In this document: piece after piece, positions 1 to 8,293 of the stretch
Numbering within the stretch: the first letter of the stretch is position 1
Layout of the letters: the number at the start of each line of letters is the position of its first letter
Assembly: GCA_022600215.1 (NCBI GenBank)
Contig: JAHZKV010000005.1
Span: 1 to 20,730, forward strand
Length of the DNA stretch: 20,730 nt
Direction: 5' to 3'
Source: a bacterium
Lineage (GTDB): Bacteria; Chlamydiota; Chlamydiia; Chlamydiales; 2-12-FULL-49-11
Made by a program: the position numbers and the translations under genes
Notes under the pieces: model-generated
Database searches by the model: none
The model's input: only the letters and a program-made list of their open reading frames with translations
What the model was told of the DNA's origin: nothing

Positions 1-2
1 AA

Positions 3-2666
3 AAGCTCCTCTTACAAAATGGGATGAAAGTAATGCTCATTTCTGATGAAGAGACAAAAAAATCTTCGGTAGCCCTTGCTGTGGGTGTAGGTCAGTGGGA
101 TGATGATCCTAACTATCCAGGAATTGCCCATTTTTGTGAGCATATGCTTTTTATGGGCTCAAAGAAGTACCCAGCAGAAAATGGCTACAAAGAGTGCCTT
201 GCAAGAGGTGCCGGCTACAGCAATGCCTACACAGCTGACACAAGAACAGTGTATTATTTTGTTACAGCAAGTGGTGCTTTTGATGAATCCCTTGATCACT
301 TCTCCAGGTTTTTTATTGATCCCCTCTTTCTAGTAGATAGTGTGGAAAGAGAAGCAAATGCTATTGAGGAAGAGTACCAGCGATCAAAAAATAGTGAAGG
401 GTTGCGTATTGCTCATGTACTGAAACAAGAAGGAAATCCAAAGCACCCCAACCACCGCTTTTCCTGGGGATGTAAAGAAACTATCGGAAATATCCCTCGC
501 GAAAAAATGATTGCATGGTACAAAGAACATTATAGCGCTGATAATATGACTCTTTGCATCTACTCCAACAAGAGCATGCAGGAGCTCAAAGAGCAAGTGG
601 TCTCCACCTTTTCTCCTATAAAAAAACGAGAAACACCTCAAAAAGAGATTCCTACCTCCACTTTTTCAGATAATTTAAAAGCGAGCTTACTCCAGGTTCA
701 AACCATAAAGGATACAAAAGAGCTGATAATAAATTGGGAACTAGAAAACCAATCTATCGAAACAACTCGAGCTCTATACCTTCTTTTCTATGCACTCAAT
801 CATTCTACAAAAGGAGGACTCAACCACTTCCTTAAAGAGGAGGGGTTGACATATAACTTAGTCGCCTCTGCTAACCTAAATAGCGATAATAATCTTCTTT
901 GCAATATCTCCGCTGTCCTTACAGAAAAAGGTTTTGCAGAAATAGAAGAGGTCATTACCCAAATTTTTGCAGCACTGCATTCTCTAAAAGAAAAAGGGAT
1001 CCCTATTTATTTACATGAAGATTTCCAAAATCATTTAATCAATACTTACGAATGGAAGTCAAGACCTCCTGTGGAATCTATCTCACAAGCAATTGCTGCA
1101 GATCTTTTATTGTTTGATTTTGGCTCTTACCCACAAGAACACATTGATCTTGGAGAATATAAACCTCATCTCTACAAAGAACTGATAGATAAGCTTTGTC
1201 CACACAATGCTGTTTTTGTTGTTTGCAACAATTTCACAGGAGAAGAGCAATACCTAGATCAAGTTGAGCCCTATCACAATGTCTCCTATCATATGGAAAA
1301 AATTGATACAGTTCTACTAGACTATTGGCAAAATATTCCTGCGCACAAAGAACCTATTCTCCCCACAAAAAATCCCTTTATCTCTAAAGATGTAAAGCTC
1401 TTTTCTAGAGACCTCCCCCCTTTACTTATCAAGAATGAAAAAGGGGTATGTTATTTTTTCAAAGATGAAGAATTTTCTATTCCTCGAGTACAAACCTATG
1501 TAGGAATAAAAAACCCGGTATTTGAAAAAAACGCCTTTTCTACCGTCCTTGCTTCCCTATACTTTACCTACCTTCAAAGGGAAATGGAGACAGGTATCAC
1601 ACAAAAAGCAGCGTTTGCAGAAATCTATTCCGGAATTTCTTTTAACAACTTTAAGATGTCCCTTTATATCGACGCCTACCACGATAAGATAGAAGATTAT
1701 CTTCCAATTTTTGTAGATGCTCTTAAAAACATAGAGTTGGACGAACAAAAATTTAACGACCTAAAACATATATACCTTGTTCACTGTAAAAACGCGGAAT
1801 ATGCCCCTCCTCTGCAAAAGGGTGGAGAAATTATAGGTGAGCATACAAACGATGTATTTGTCACTACAAAGGAATTTGCAACAATACTTGCAACACTCAC
1901 TTTAGATGATCTGAAAAACATGCATGAAAGAGTCTTCACACAAAACTACCTAGAAGTCTTAGTTGCTGGAGACACAGGGATAGAAAATGCACAAAATATT
2001 TTTCATATTCTTACCAATAGTCTTTGTGTAAAAGACTACAATCCTGAGCAGCACCCTCAGCTAGTACAGATACCTTTTTGGAAAGAAGGAGATACAAAGA
2101 CGCTACGAATAGAGAGCACCACAAAAGCGCAAGGAAATGGAATGCTCCTCCTAATGGATCAAGGAGAAAATACTCCAGAAAAAAAAGCGGTCCACTCTAT
2201 CCTTAGTCATTTTTTGCACGAAGCCTATTTTGATAGCCTAAGAACTAAGCAACAACTTTGCTATGCAATTAGCGCAAGTCTCTACCATACAAAAAAGCGA
2301 TGCATGGGGATGTTTAGTATCAGCACCTCGCGCTACAGCGCAGATACTGTTCTACAAAAAACCTATGAATTTATGCAGCAATATCGCTTGCAAATAGAGG
2401 AATGCATTGCAGAAGAAAGCTTTAATGCGATGAAAGAATCTTGCTTGGAAAAGCTAGAAGAACCATTCAAAACACCTCAAGCGGCAAGTAGATCTATCAA
2501 TTCCATGCTCTTTGAATCTAAAGAGACATATAAAGCATACTACGAAAGTAAGAATGCTGTTAAAAATCTTACTTATGAACAATTTATTGAAATAGCAAAA
2601 GAGATGTTAGATCTTGAGCACCCTGAAAAAAAGATGGAAGTCTTGATAACAGGAGACGCAAATTAA
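3..2666 (+). CDS. M16 (insulinase/pitrilysin-type) zinc metalloprotease, 5'-truncated by window edge
   Basis: Large insulinase-family protease predicted to degrade peptides in a closed two-half chamber. The zinc motif HFCEH (inverted HxxEH) is at residues 36-40 counted from the ATG at 24, and the third ligand Glu is at about 117 (EEEYQ), the expected 77 residues after the last His. The inactive C-terminal half keeps the family's substrate-binding Arg and Tyr (LRTKQQLCY). The frame stays open upstream of that ATG to base 3, encoding KLLLQNG, which matches KKLILHNG just before the same region of the next gene. The ATG at 24 is therefore internal, and the N-terminus, including any signal peptide, lies outside the window. 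At least 887 codons are visible. It is a tandem paralogue of the next gene, 45 bases away. The M16 assignment is firm; the physiological substrate is unknown. Confidence 0.93.
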   Translation, partial: KLLLQNGMKVMLISDEETKKSSVALAVGVGQWDDDPNYPGIAHFCEHMLFMGSKKYPAENGYKECLARGAGYSNAYTADTRTVYYFVTASGAFDESLDHFSRFFIDPLFLVDSVEREANAIEEEYQRSKNSEGLRIAHVLKQEGNPKHPNHRFSWGCKETIGNIPREKMIAWYKEHYSADNMTLCIYSNKSMQELKEQVVSTFSPIKKRETPQKEIPTSTFSDNLKASLLQVQTIKDTKELIINWELENQSIETTRALYLLFYALNHSTKGGLNHFLKEEGLTYNLVASANLNSDNNLLCNISAVLTEKGFAEIEEVITQIFAALHSLKEKGIPIYLHEDFQNHLINTYEWKSRPPVESISQAIAADLLLFDFGSYPQEHIDLGEYKPHLYKELIDKLCPHNAVFVVCNNFTGEEQYLDQVEPYHNVSYHMEKIDTVLLDYWQNIPAHKEPILPTKNPFISKDVKLFSRDLPPLLIKNEKGVCYFFKDEEFSIPRVQTYVGIKNPVFEKNAFSTVLASLYFTYLQREMETGITQKAAFAEIYSGISFNNFKMSLYIDAYHDKIEDYLPIFVDALKNIELDEQKFNDLKHIYLVHCKNAEYAPPLQKGGEIIGEHTNDVFVTTKEFATILATLTLDDLKNMHERVFTQNYLEVLVAGDTGIENAQNIFHILTNSLCVKDYNPEQHPQLVQIPFWKEGDTKTLRIESTTKAQGNGMLLLMDQGENTPEKKAVHSILSHFLHEAYFDSLRTKQQLCYAISASLYHTKKRCMGMFSISTSRYSADTVLQKTYEFMQQYRLQIEECIAEESFNAMKESCLEKLEEPFKTPQAASRSINSMLFESKETYKAYYESKNAVKNLTYEQFIEIAKEMLDLEHPEKKMEVLITGDAN

Positions 2667-2711
2667 AAAATAAGTTATAAATAAATTTTTTTACAATATA
2701 AGGGTATGTTT

Positions 2712-5609
2712 ATGAAATACGGGAAATTTCTATTTTCTTTTTTTACGGTTGTACTAACAACACCACTTCTAGCTGAGGTTCCAAATAAATTTGTCTCTAC
2801 CACTGTAGAAGATAAAAACCCCCTCTCCGTACTTACCCCTTCCTTAAAAGAGATTCAAACCAAGAAGCTCATACTTCACAATGGAATTAAGGTTTTTGTG
2901 ATCTCTGATCCAAAAGCACGAAAGTCTGCAGCATCCCTTGCTGTGAATGCAGGCTCTTGGCATGATGACCCAAAATATCCAGGTGTTGCACACTTTTGTG
3001 AACATATGGTGTTTATGGGATCGAAAAAATATCCCGATCAAAACCATTTTTGTAAATTTATCAATGACAATGGTGGTATAAGAAATGCTTATACTGCTAG
3101 AGATCGTACCGTTTACATGTACACTATTAACAATGACCATATTTATGAGTCATTAGATATCTTTTCCCGCTTTTTTATTGATCCACTTTTTAATGAAAGT
3201 GCTGTTTCAAGAGAATTACTTGCCGTCAACCAAGAATTCCAAAAAAGTACCGAGCATGATGGATGGAGATGTTGGTATATTTTCAAACAAGAGGGAAATC
3301 AAAATCATCCAAATATCAATTTTAGCTGTGGCAACAATGAAACTATTGGAAAAATTGGAACAAAAAACCTAAAAAAATGGTATAAAAAACACTACAAACC
3401 ATCAGGGATGCATCTTGTTGTCTACTCTTCAAAAGACCTTGATAGCTTGGTTGATGGAATTGAAAAAAGCTTCAATCAAGTCCCTGCAACAGTTGAAACT
3501 ATACCAAGTATCCCTTATGCAAAAATAGCCTCCCCAAACCAAGAGGGCCATATCACATTTGTAGAGCCTGTAAAAGATATACGTTCGATGGACATTTTAT
3601 GGGAAATCCCTCCTGCTTACGCAAACGACATGAACAAAAAAACCTACTATCTTATTGCTCATTCCCTCACTCATAAATTAAAAGGCGGACTCTATACCCA
3701 ACTCAAAGAAGAAGGGTTGATCAATGATCTTACCAGCTCTTGTAATAGATATGGATCTAACCATCTAATCATGAATATTGAGTTTGATTTAACAGCAGAA
3801 GGCCTTCAGAAGAAAGATCATATTCTTTACACCTTTTATTCTGTGCTAAACAAAGTGAAAAAAGGAAATATCCCACTCCATATTTATCAAGATACACAAT
3901 CTGTCCTATCCACTACCTATAGATGGCAATCACGCAAAGATGCTTTTGATATGGTGCAAAACCTTGCAGCTAATATGGTGGATGAGGACTTAGATACCTT
4001 CCCCTACAAAACAGAGATGATCACCGAATTTGACCCAAAAAGCTCTCGCGATCTTCTCAACTTTTTAACGCCATACAATGCAATGATTGTAATCTTAGGA
4101 CAAGAAAAAGAAACCCATCGAAAAGCAAATAAAGAAGAAAAATGGTTTAAAGCAAAGTATTCCGTAAGTAAGATCCCAAGTGATGTCTTAGCTTCATGGG
4201 AAAATGCCTCTCCACATGAAGATTTCACCCTTCCTAACCCAAACCCATATGTCTCCAAACACCAAAAACTACTAGTAGAAGAAGCAACTGCTGCTATTGA
4301 AAATCCCTCCCTAATTGCAAATGATGAAGGAGGCATTTGTTACTACTTACAAGATACGCACTACCTGGTCCCTAAAACGCAAGTTAAAATTCGGCTAAAA
4401 TCACCAGAAATTAATGCATCTACAGCCTCTCTTTGCAAAAACCAGCTGTTTGCTGCTATGCTGAATCGCAAACTTGCAAGCCTTACGGCAGAAGGTGCTT
4501 TTGCAGGAATTAGTACCAAAATCTATGCCGATCAGCTTGGTCTAAATATTAGCGTTGATGGTTACCATGATAAAATTGGTAGCTACATGATGTCCTTTTT
4601 ATCCACCATGGTAAGCAAGAGCCCTTCAAAAGAAGAGTTCCTTCAAGTAAAAGAACAGCTCTCTATTTCCTATAAAGATGAAAATAAAGAGCTCCCTTTC
4701 CGACAAGGAATGAGGCTGATTACCAGCTTGCTCTCAAATGTCCACATGAGCTCTTCGCAAAAAAGTGCTGCTATTGAAAGCATTACTTTTGAAGAATATG
4801 AAACCTTTCATTCCAATGTCTTACAAAACAACCATCTTAAAGTGTACATCAGCGGAAATATCGATAAAGAAAGCGCCCTTGTTCACTATAGTGGTATCAA
4901 AACCACCCTTGGCTCTAAAGAGGGCAATAGCGCAGGTGAACTCATCCCTGAATTTACTCCATTTTATTCAGGAAAACCTTTTCCAAAGATGGTAAAGGTA
5001 AAGACATCCATGCATGGTAATACTGCTATCTTAGCTCTTGATGGTGGGTCTTTTTCTTATAAGAATAATGCCCCTCTTGCAGTTCTCTCTCCTATTATTG
5101 GGGAAGCATTCTATACGGAGCTTCGCTCCAACCAACAAACTGGATATATCACTGCTTCTGTTCCAAGGAATATAGAAGGTGAGCTCATGCGATATTTTAT
5201 CGTACAAAGCACTACCCACTACCCTGAAGAGCTCCTTGCAAGATATGAACTCTTCTTAGAAAACTTTAGCAAAAACCTGGCATCGGAAATTTCAGAGGAG
5301 CGCTTTGAAGCCGTAAAAAAATCGGAAATTACAAATCTAGAAAAACCGTGCGAAAACCTCTCTCAACATGCAGCCATAAACTTTGAGCTTGCTTTTACCT
5401 ATGGAGGAGATTTTGATAGAAATAAAAAGAAAGTTGAAGCGCTGAAGAATCTTGACTACCAAACTTTTATTTCTACCTGCCAGCAAATGCTCTCTCGAAA
5501 AAATAAAAAACGTCTTGCAATCTTAATTGAAGGAGCAAAAGTTCAAGAGGAAGCGTTTAGCTATACGGAAATTACTACTAATGATCTATTAAGTTTACGA
5601 AAGGAATAA
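2712..5609 (+). CDS. Secreted M16 (insulinase/pitrilysin-type) zinc metalloprotease
   Basis: Second tandem insulinase-family protease, 965 aa, about the length of E. coli protease III. A typical signal peptide (MKYGKFLFSFF..., cleavage near LLA/EVP) predicts export to the periplasm or beyond. The catalytic HFCEH motif is at about residues 94-98 and the third ligand Glu at about 175 (NQEFQ), the same 77-residue spacing as in its neighbour. The C-terminal half retains LRSNQQTGY, the substrate-binding Arg/Tyr motif. An in-frame ATG exists at 2706, but the Shine-Dalgarno AGGG at 2701-2704 is only one base from it and seven bases from the ATG at 2712, so I chose the latter. The high similarity around the active site shows descent from a local duplication. 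It is probably co-transcribed with the flanking genes (4 bases before the next ATG). Confidence 0.93.
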   Translation: MKYGKFLFSFFTVVLTTPLLAEVPNKFVSTTVEDKNPLSVLTPSLKEIQTKKLILHNGIKVFVISDPKARKSAASLAVNAGSWHDDPKYPGVAHFCEHMVFMGSKKYPDQNHFCKFINDNGGIRNAYTARDRTVYMYTINNDHIYESLDIFSRFFIDPLFNESAVSRELLAVNQEFQKSTEHDGWRCWYIFKQEGNQNHPNINFSCGNNETIGKIGTKNLKKWYKKHYKPSGMHLVVYSSKDLDSLVDGIEKSFNQVPATVETIPSIPYAKIASPNQEGHITFVEPVKDIRSMDILWEIPPAYANDMNKKTYYLIAHSLTHKLKGGLYTQLKEEGLINDLTSSCNRYGSNHLIMNIEFDLTAEGLQKKDHILYTFYSVLNKVKKGNIPLHIYQDTQSVLSTTYRWQSRKDAFDMVQNLAANMVDEDLDTFPYKTEMITEFDPKSSRDLLNFLTPYNAMIVILGQEKETHRKANKEEKWFKAKYSVSKIPSDVLASWENASPHEDFTLPNPNPYVSKHQKLLVEEATAAIENPSLIANDEGGICYYLQDTHYLVPKTQVKIRLKSPEINASTASLCKNQLFAAMLNRKLASLTAEGAFAGISTKIYADQLGLNISVDGYHDKIGSYMMSFLSTMVSKSPSKEEFLQVKEQLSISYKDENKELPFRQGMRLITSLLSNVHMSSSQKSAAIESITFEEYETFHSNVLQNNHLKVYISGNIDKESALVHYSGIKTTLGSKEGNSAGELIPEFTPFYSGKPFPKMVKVKTSMHGNTAILALDGGSFSYKNNAPLAVLSPIIGEAFYTELRSNQQTGYITASVPRNIEGELMRYFIVQSTTHYPEELLARYELFLENFSKNLASEISEERFEAVKKSEITNLEKPCENLSQHAAINFELAFTYGGDFDRNKKKVEALKNLDYQTFISTCQQMLSRKNKKRLAILIEGAKVQEEAFSYTEITTNDLLSLRKE

Positions 5610-5613
5610 TATT

Positions 5614-6213
5614 ATGTTTAATTTTTTATATATTGCAACTGCGATCTATGCCATCATAGGAGCACCTTCTGTTGGAAAAACCTCTATCATTAATGAACTA
5701 AAAAAAGATGGAGAGGAAACCATCAAAGAAGTAGCAACAGAACTGATTGAGGAATGCATTGCAAAAGGTGACTGTGAACCTTGGCTAAAAGATAACTTTC
5801 AACCAACTATCTTTAAAAGACAACTTCAAACAGAAGCAAAACTCTTAGCTAAAAAACCCTCCCGATTTTTTGTCGATAGAGGGATGCTTGACAACCTTGT
5901 ATATCTTGAAATTAATGGCCGCAAAGACACGAAAGAATACCGCGAAATAGAAAAAAAACTCCACGAACTAGACGTTGGAAATCGCTACGCCGCTATCTTT
6001 TATATCGAACCATATAACAATAAAAACTTCTCTTTGGAGAAAAATCCTATTCGAAGAGAAAGTACAAAAGAGGCTCTTGCTCTTGGCCTAAAAATCAAAG
6101 CTGCTTACGAAAAATACTACCCCGTCATCTCCATTCCTGGTGAAATGACCCCAAAAGAGCGCGCAAACCTCATCAAACAAAAAATCAAAGCCCTCGAAAA
6201 CGTTGCCGCCTAG
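5614..6213 (+). CDS. P-loop AAA_28-like nucleotide-binding/kinase protein
   Basis: A 199-aa P-loop protein. Walker A is GAPSVGKT at residues 16-23. A second strand ending in FFVDRG (86-91) supplies the Walker B/DxD-type Asp. The later NPIRRES stretch and the helix-Tyr-Tyr-Pro-Val-Ile pattern near the C-terminus resemble the lid and end of the AAA_28 family, which is related to NadR-type kinases. The substrate cannot be told from sequence; it could be a nucleotide, a nucleoside or another small molecule. The start is supported by AAGGA at 5601-5605, eight bases before the ATG. It begins 4 bases after the upstream protease gene, so it is likely the last gene of a three-gene operon, and a hairpin terminator overlaps its stop codon. 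There is no clear link between its function and the proteases. Confidence 0.8.
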   Translation: MFNFLYIATAIYAIIGAPSVGKTSIINELKKDGEETIKEVATELIEECIAKGDCEPWLKDNFQPTIFKRQLQTEAKLLAKKPSRFFVDRGMLDNLVYLEINGRKDTKEYREIEKKLHELDVGNRYAAIFYIEPYNNKNFSLEKNPIRRESTKEALALGLKIKAAYEKYYPVISIPGEMTPKERANLIKQKIKALENVAA

Positions 6214-6238
6214 ATTTTGTGAGGCGGTTATTTTTTTT
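6206..6238 (+). terminator. Rho-independent terminator of the protease/kinase operon
   Basis: The arms CCGCCT (6206-6211) and AGGCGG (6222-6227) form a GC-rich stem that includes the last codons and part of the TAG stop of the upstream gene. It is followed by TTA and eight T residues. This is a classical intrinsic terminator. Confidence 0.8.
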
Positions 6239-6281
6239 GTGCGTGCAAAAATGGCGGCGAAGGTGTACATACGTACTCTCT

Positions 6282-6396
6282 CTTTGAGGTGCTTATTTTT
6301 GTGGAGGTTTTCATCTTCTTCCTGCGAAGGTGTACGTTTGTTAGGTACTCCGAGCAGGAAGATGATGAAAAGATACCAAAAAGAAACACCTCAAAG
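6282..6396. repeat. Long imperfect inverted repeat between convergent genes
   Basis: The left arm 6282-6325 (begins CTTTGAGGTG, ends CTTCCTGC) and the right arm 6354-6396 (begins GCAGGAAGATG, ends ACCTCAAAG) are near-perfect reverse complements over about 43 bases with a few mismatches, separated by a 28-base loop. The right arm covers the stop codon and last two codons of yebC. It may terminate transcription from both directions, or be a remnant of a small palindromic element. A short GCGAAGGTGTAC segment occurs both in the loop (6324-6335) and, as GGCGAAGGTGTAC, just upstream (6256-6268). Confidence 0.75.
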
Positions 6397-7110
6397 GTGC
6401 ATGTTGTGGAAGACTTCGTCAATATCTCCTAGGTCCTCTATGAATTCAATGAGCGCTAAATTCTTTTCCCGATCTTCCTCGCTACACTCTACAAGCGTTT
6501 TTGCTACCATCTCTAATGCAGGATCTTTTATTTGATATCCCTTTTCTTCTAGCCCGTCTTTTACTTTATACAAATCTTCTGGGCTGGTGGTGATCACAAA
6601 AACTTCCTCTGCTTCATCAGAAAAATCGATAGCACCAACTTCTAGCGCCTCTTCAAACAATTTATCGCTATCTACTTCCCCTTTCTCTACCTGCATAATG
6701 CCGAGCTTATCAAAGTTAAAGGCTACGCTCCCAGGACTTGCAATGGTCCCCCCGCGCTTACCTGTTGCAATACGCATATCAGAAGCGGTACGGTTTTTAT
6801 TATCGGTCAGTCCTCGACAAATAATTCCTACACCACCTGCGCCATATACTTCATAGACTACCTCATCAAAATTCGACTGATCCTTCGATTCTGCTTTTTT
6901 AATATTTCTCTCAATATTTTCATTTGGAAGGTTGATCGCTTTTGCTTTCGAAATAGCAAGACGTAGCTGAGGGTTCATCTTCGGATCGCCTCCCCCCATC
7001 TTCACCGCGACAATAATTTCCTTCGTTACCGCAGAAAATGCCTTGCCACGCTTAGCATCGGCTCGCGCTTTCTTATGTTTAATATTTGCCCATTTACTAT
7101 GTCCTGCCAT
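6391..7110 (-). CDS. yebC: YebC/PmpR (TACO1-type) regulatory protein
   Basis: A full-length (239 aa) member of the conserved YebC family. The N-terminus MAGHSKWANIKHKKA is diagnostic, followed by the family pattern of NLPNENIERNIKKA (about 60-73), the YEVYGAGGVGII core and the TASDMRIATGKRGG segment. Members have been described as DNA-binding transcription regulators and, more recently, as factors that help ribosomes translate difficult (for example proline-rich) sequences. AGGAGA lies seven bases upstream of the ATG on the minus strand. It is the last gene of the prfB-GNAT-GNAT-yebC series but is separated from the GNAT genes by 131 bases holding a dispersed repeat. The gene order matches the one I recall for Chlamydia (yebC, acetyltransferase, prfB). 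Confidence 0.97.
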   Translation of the reverse strand: MAGHSKWANIKHKKARADAKRGKAFSAVTKEIIVAVKMGGGDPKMNPQLRLAISKAKAINLPNENIERNIKKAESKDQSNFDEVVYEVYGAGGVGIICRGLTDNKNRTASDMRIATGKRGGTIASPGSVAFNFDKLGIMQVEKGEVDSDKLFEEALEVGAIDFSDEAEEVFVITTSPEDLYKVKDGLEEKGYQIKDPALEMVAKTLVECSEEDREKNLALIEFIEDLGDIDEVFHNMHL

Positions 7111-7144
7111 TCTCTCTTCTCCTATTTCTTGAGCTCTACCTAAC

Positions 7145-7238
7145 CCCTTCGCTTTTTATTTTTTGTGTACACACAAAAAATCCATCAAAGGTTTCTTAAG
7201 GATCTTGATCCTTGAGCGGGGTGTGGGATGGAACCCCA
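7145..7238 (+). repeat. Dispersed hairpin-rich intergenic repeat, copy A (diverged)
   Basis: This copy has the same module order as the copies near 15.5 and 16.5 kb. It holds CCTTCGCTTTTTATT, then an A/T palindrome TTTTTTGTGT/ACACAAAAAA (7159-7180). A central stem CTTAAGGATC/GATCCTTGAG follows (7195-7216), and the copy ends with a GGGGT...ACCCC stem. The stem sequences differ from the other copies but still pair. It fills the gap between the second GNAT gene and yebC. Confidence 0.7.
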
Positions 7239-7241
7239 CTC

Positions 7242-7766
7242 CTATACTTCTATTGTTCGAAGGTCTATCTCCATCATTATTTTTTTTCTTTTTTTATCAC
7301 TAGTTTGCTCGCGCATGAAATTTTCATGTACGCCATACTCTGTAAATCCTAATCTTTTGTAGAGGGAGATGGCGGGGTTACCGTCATATACCTCGAGGTG
7401 TAGGTTGTAGATGCCGAAGGTATGCTTTGCTTTATACATGATATGCTTCATCAACTTTGTCCCTACTCCTTTACCACGATATTTATCTCCTACTACGATA
7501 GCAAAAAGCGCTTGCCTTGAAAGCTTTTTGAAGGTGTTCACATAGATAATTGCCATCCCTGCTGGTTTATGATTTACCTCTGCAGTGAAGGCATTGCCGC
7601 GACGTCCATATTGCTTCCAAATTTTTATCGACTCTTGTACCTCTGCCATGTTGCTCATTGGGTAGAAGGCAAGCACCTCCGGCTCCATCAAATATTGTGA
7701 TAGATACTCTGCATCGCTATCTTCTAGGTTACGAATTTTCACGCTATCATCGCTATACTCTTCCAC
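7242..7766 (-). CDS. GNAT-family N-acetyltransferase (second of a tandem pair)
   Basis: A 174-aa GNAT protein. The acetyl-CoA pyrophosphate-binding motif A is RGKGVG at residues 97-102 (R/Q-x-x-G-x-G), preceded by the strand LFAIVVGDKY. The motif B region is LHLEVYDGNPAISLYKRLGF (about 122-141), whose N-P-A-x-x-x-Y-x-x-x-G-F pattern is typical of RimI/YhhY-type enzymes. The start is GTG at 7766-7764, sharing one base with the upstream TAG stop and preceded by a strong GGGAGG about six bases away, so translation is probably coupled. It is a paralogue of the upstream gene. In Chlamydia a single yhhY-like gene sits at this position, as I recall. The acceptor substrate is unknown. Confidence 0.88.
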   Translation of the reverse strand: MEEYSDDSVKIRNLEDSDAEYLSQYLMEPEVLAFYPMSNMAEVQESIKIWKQYGRRGNAFTAEVNHKPAGMAIIYVNTFKKLSRQALFAIVVGDKYRGKGVGTKLMKHIMYKAKHTFGIYNLHLEVYDGNPAISLYKRLGFTEYGVHENFMREQTSDKKRKKIMMEIDLRTIEV

Positions 7767-8293
7767 TAGCTTCCTCCCTTCAAATCCACTTCTAGTATCG
7801 TGCGACTTTCCATTTTTCCATCCAACTCTACAAAATTTTTCTGTGTGAAGAGCTCTTTATAGCCTAGCTCCTTTGCAAGAGATATCATGGGACAATTACC
7901 AAATACTTCTATATGCAAGGAAGTTAAGTTGAAGTTGGTCTTTGCAAGGTGGTTGATATTTTTTAGAAGGGAATAGCCTACCCCTTTCCCTTGAAATTCT
8001 TTTTTTACTACTAGGTAGACCATTGCTAGGTGCGATACCTTCACGTACGGCATCAAAAAAATGGTCGCCATCCCTATCGCCTCCCCTTTGTAGCATGCAG
8101 TAAGGCTACATTTATACCTTGCAAATCCTGCCCAGTTACGAATAAATATCTGCACATCAGAATCAGAAGATGGTGGGTACCACCTGCGCACCTCTTCCTC
8201 TTCCATTGCTTCTTTCAAGAAGTTTTCATCGGTGTAGTAAGAAAATCGAATGTCATAATCTTTATCTTCTGTGATCTTTTCCTTATTTGACAC
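7766..8293 (-). CDS. GNAT-family N-acetyltransferase (first of a tandem pair)
   Basis: A 175-aa acetyltransferase fold protein. Motif A is QGKGVG at residues 101-106 after the strand MVYLVVKKEF. The motif B-like stretch LHIEVFGNCPMISLAKELGYKE follows, with the usual Tyr (SLY in its neighbour) replaced by SLAKELGY, so the general-acid position may differ. The start is GTG at 8293-8291, preceded by TAGGGGG about five bases upstream, and it overlaps the prfB tail by 11 bases, implying translational coupling to release factor 2. It resembles the downstream GNAT throughout (W-Y-P and xxYPM near residue 38, similar motif A), so the two come from a local duplication. The substrate is unknown; modification of the translation machinery is only a contextual guess. 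Confidence 0.85.
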   Translation of the reverse strand: MSNKEKITEDKDYDIRFSYYTDENFLKEAMEEEEVRRWYPPSSDSDVQIFIRNWAGFARYKCSLTACYKGEAIGMATIFLMPYVKVSHLAMVYLVVKKEFQGKGVGYSLLKNINHLAKTNFNLTSLHIEVFGNCPMISLAKELGYKELFTQKNFVELDGKMESRTILEVDLKGGS

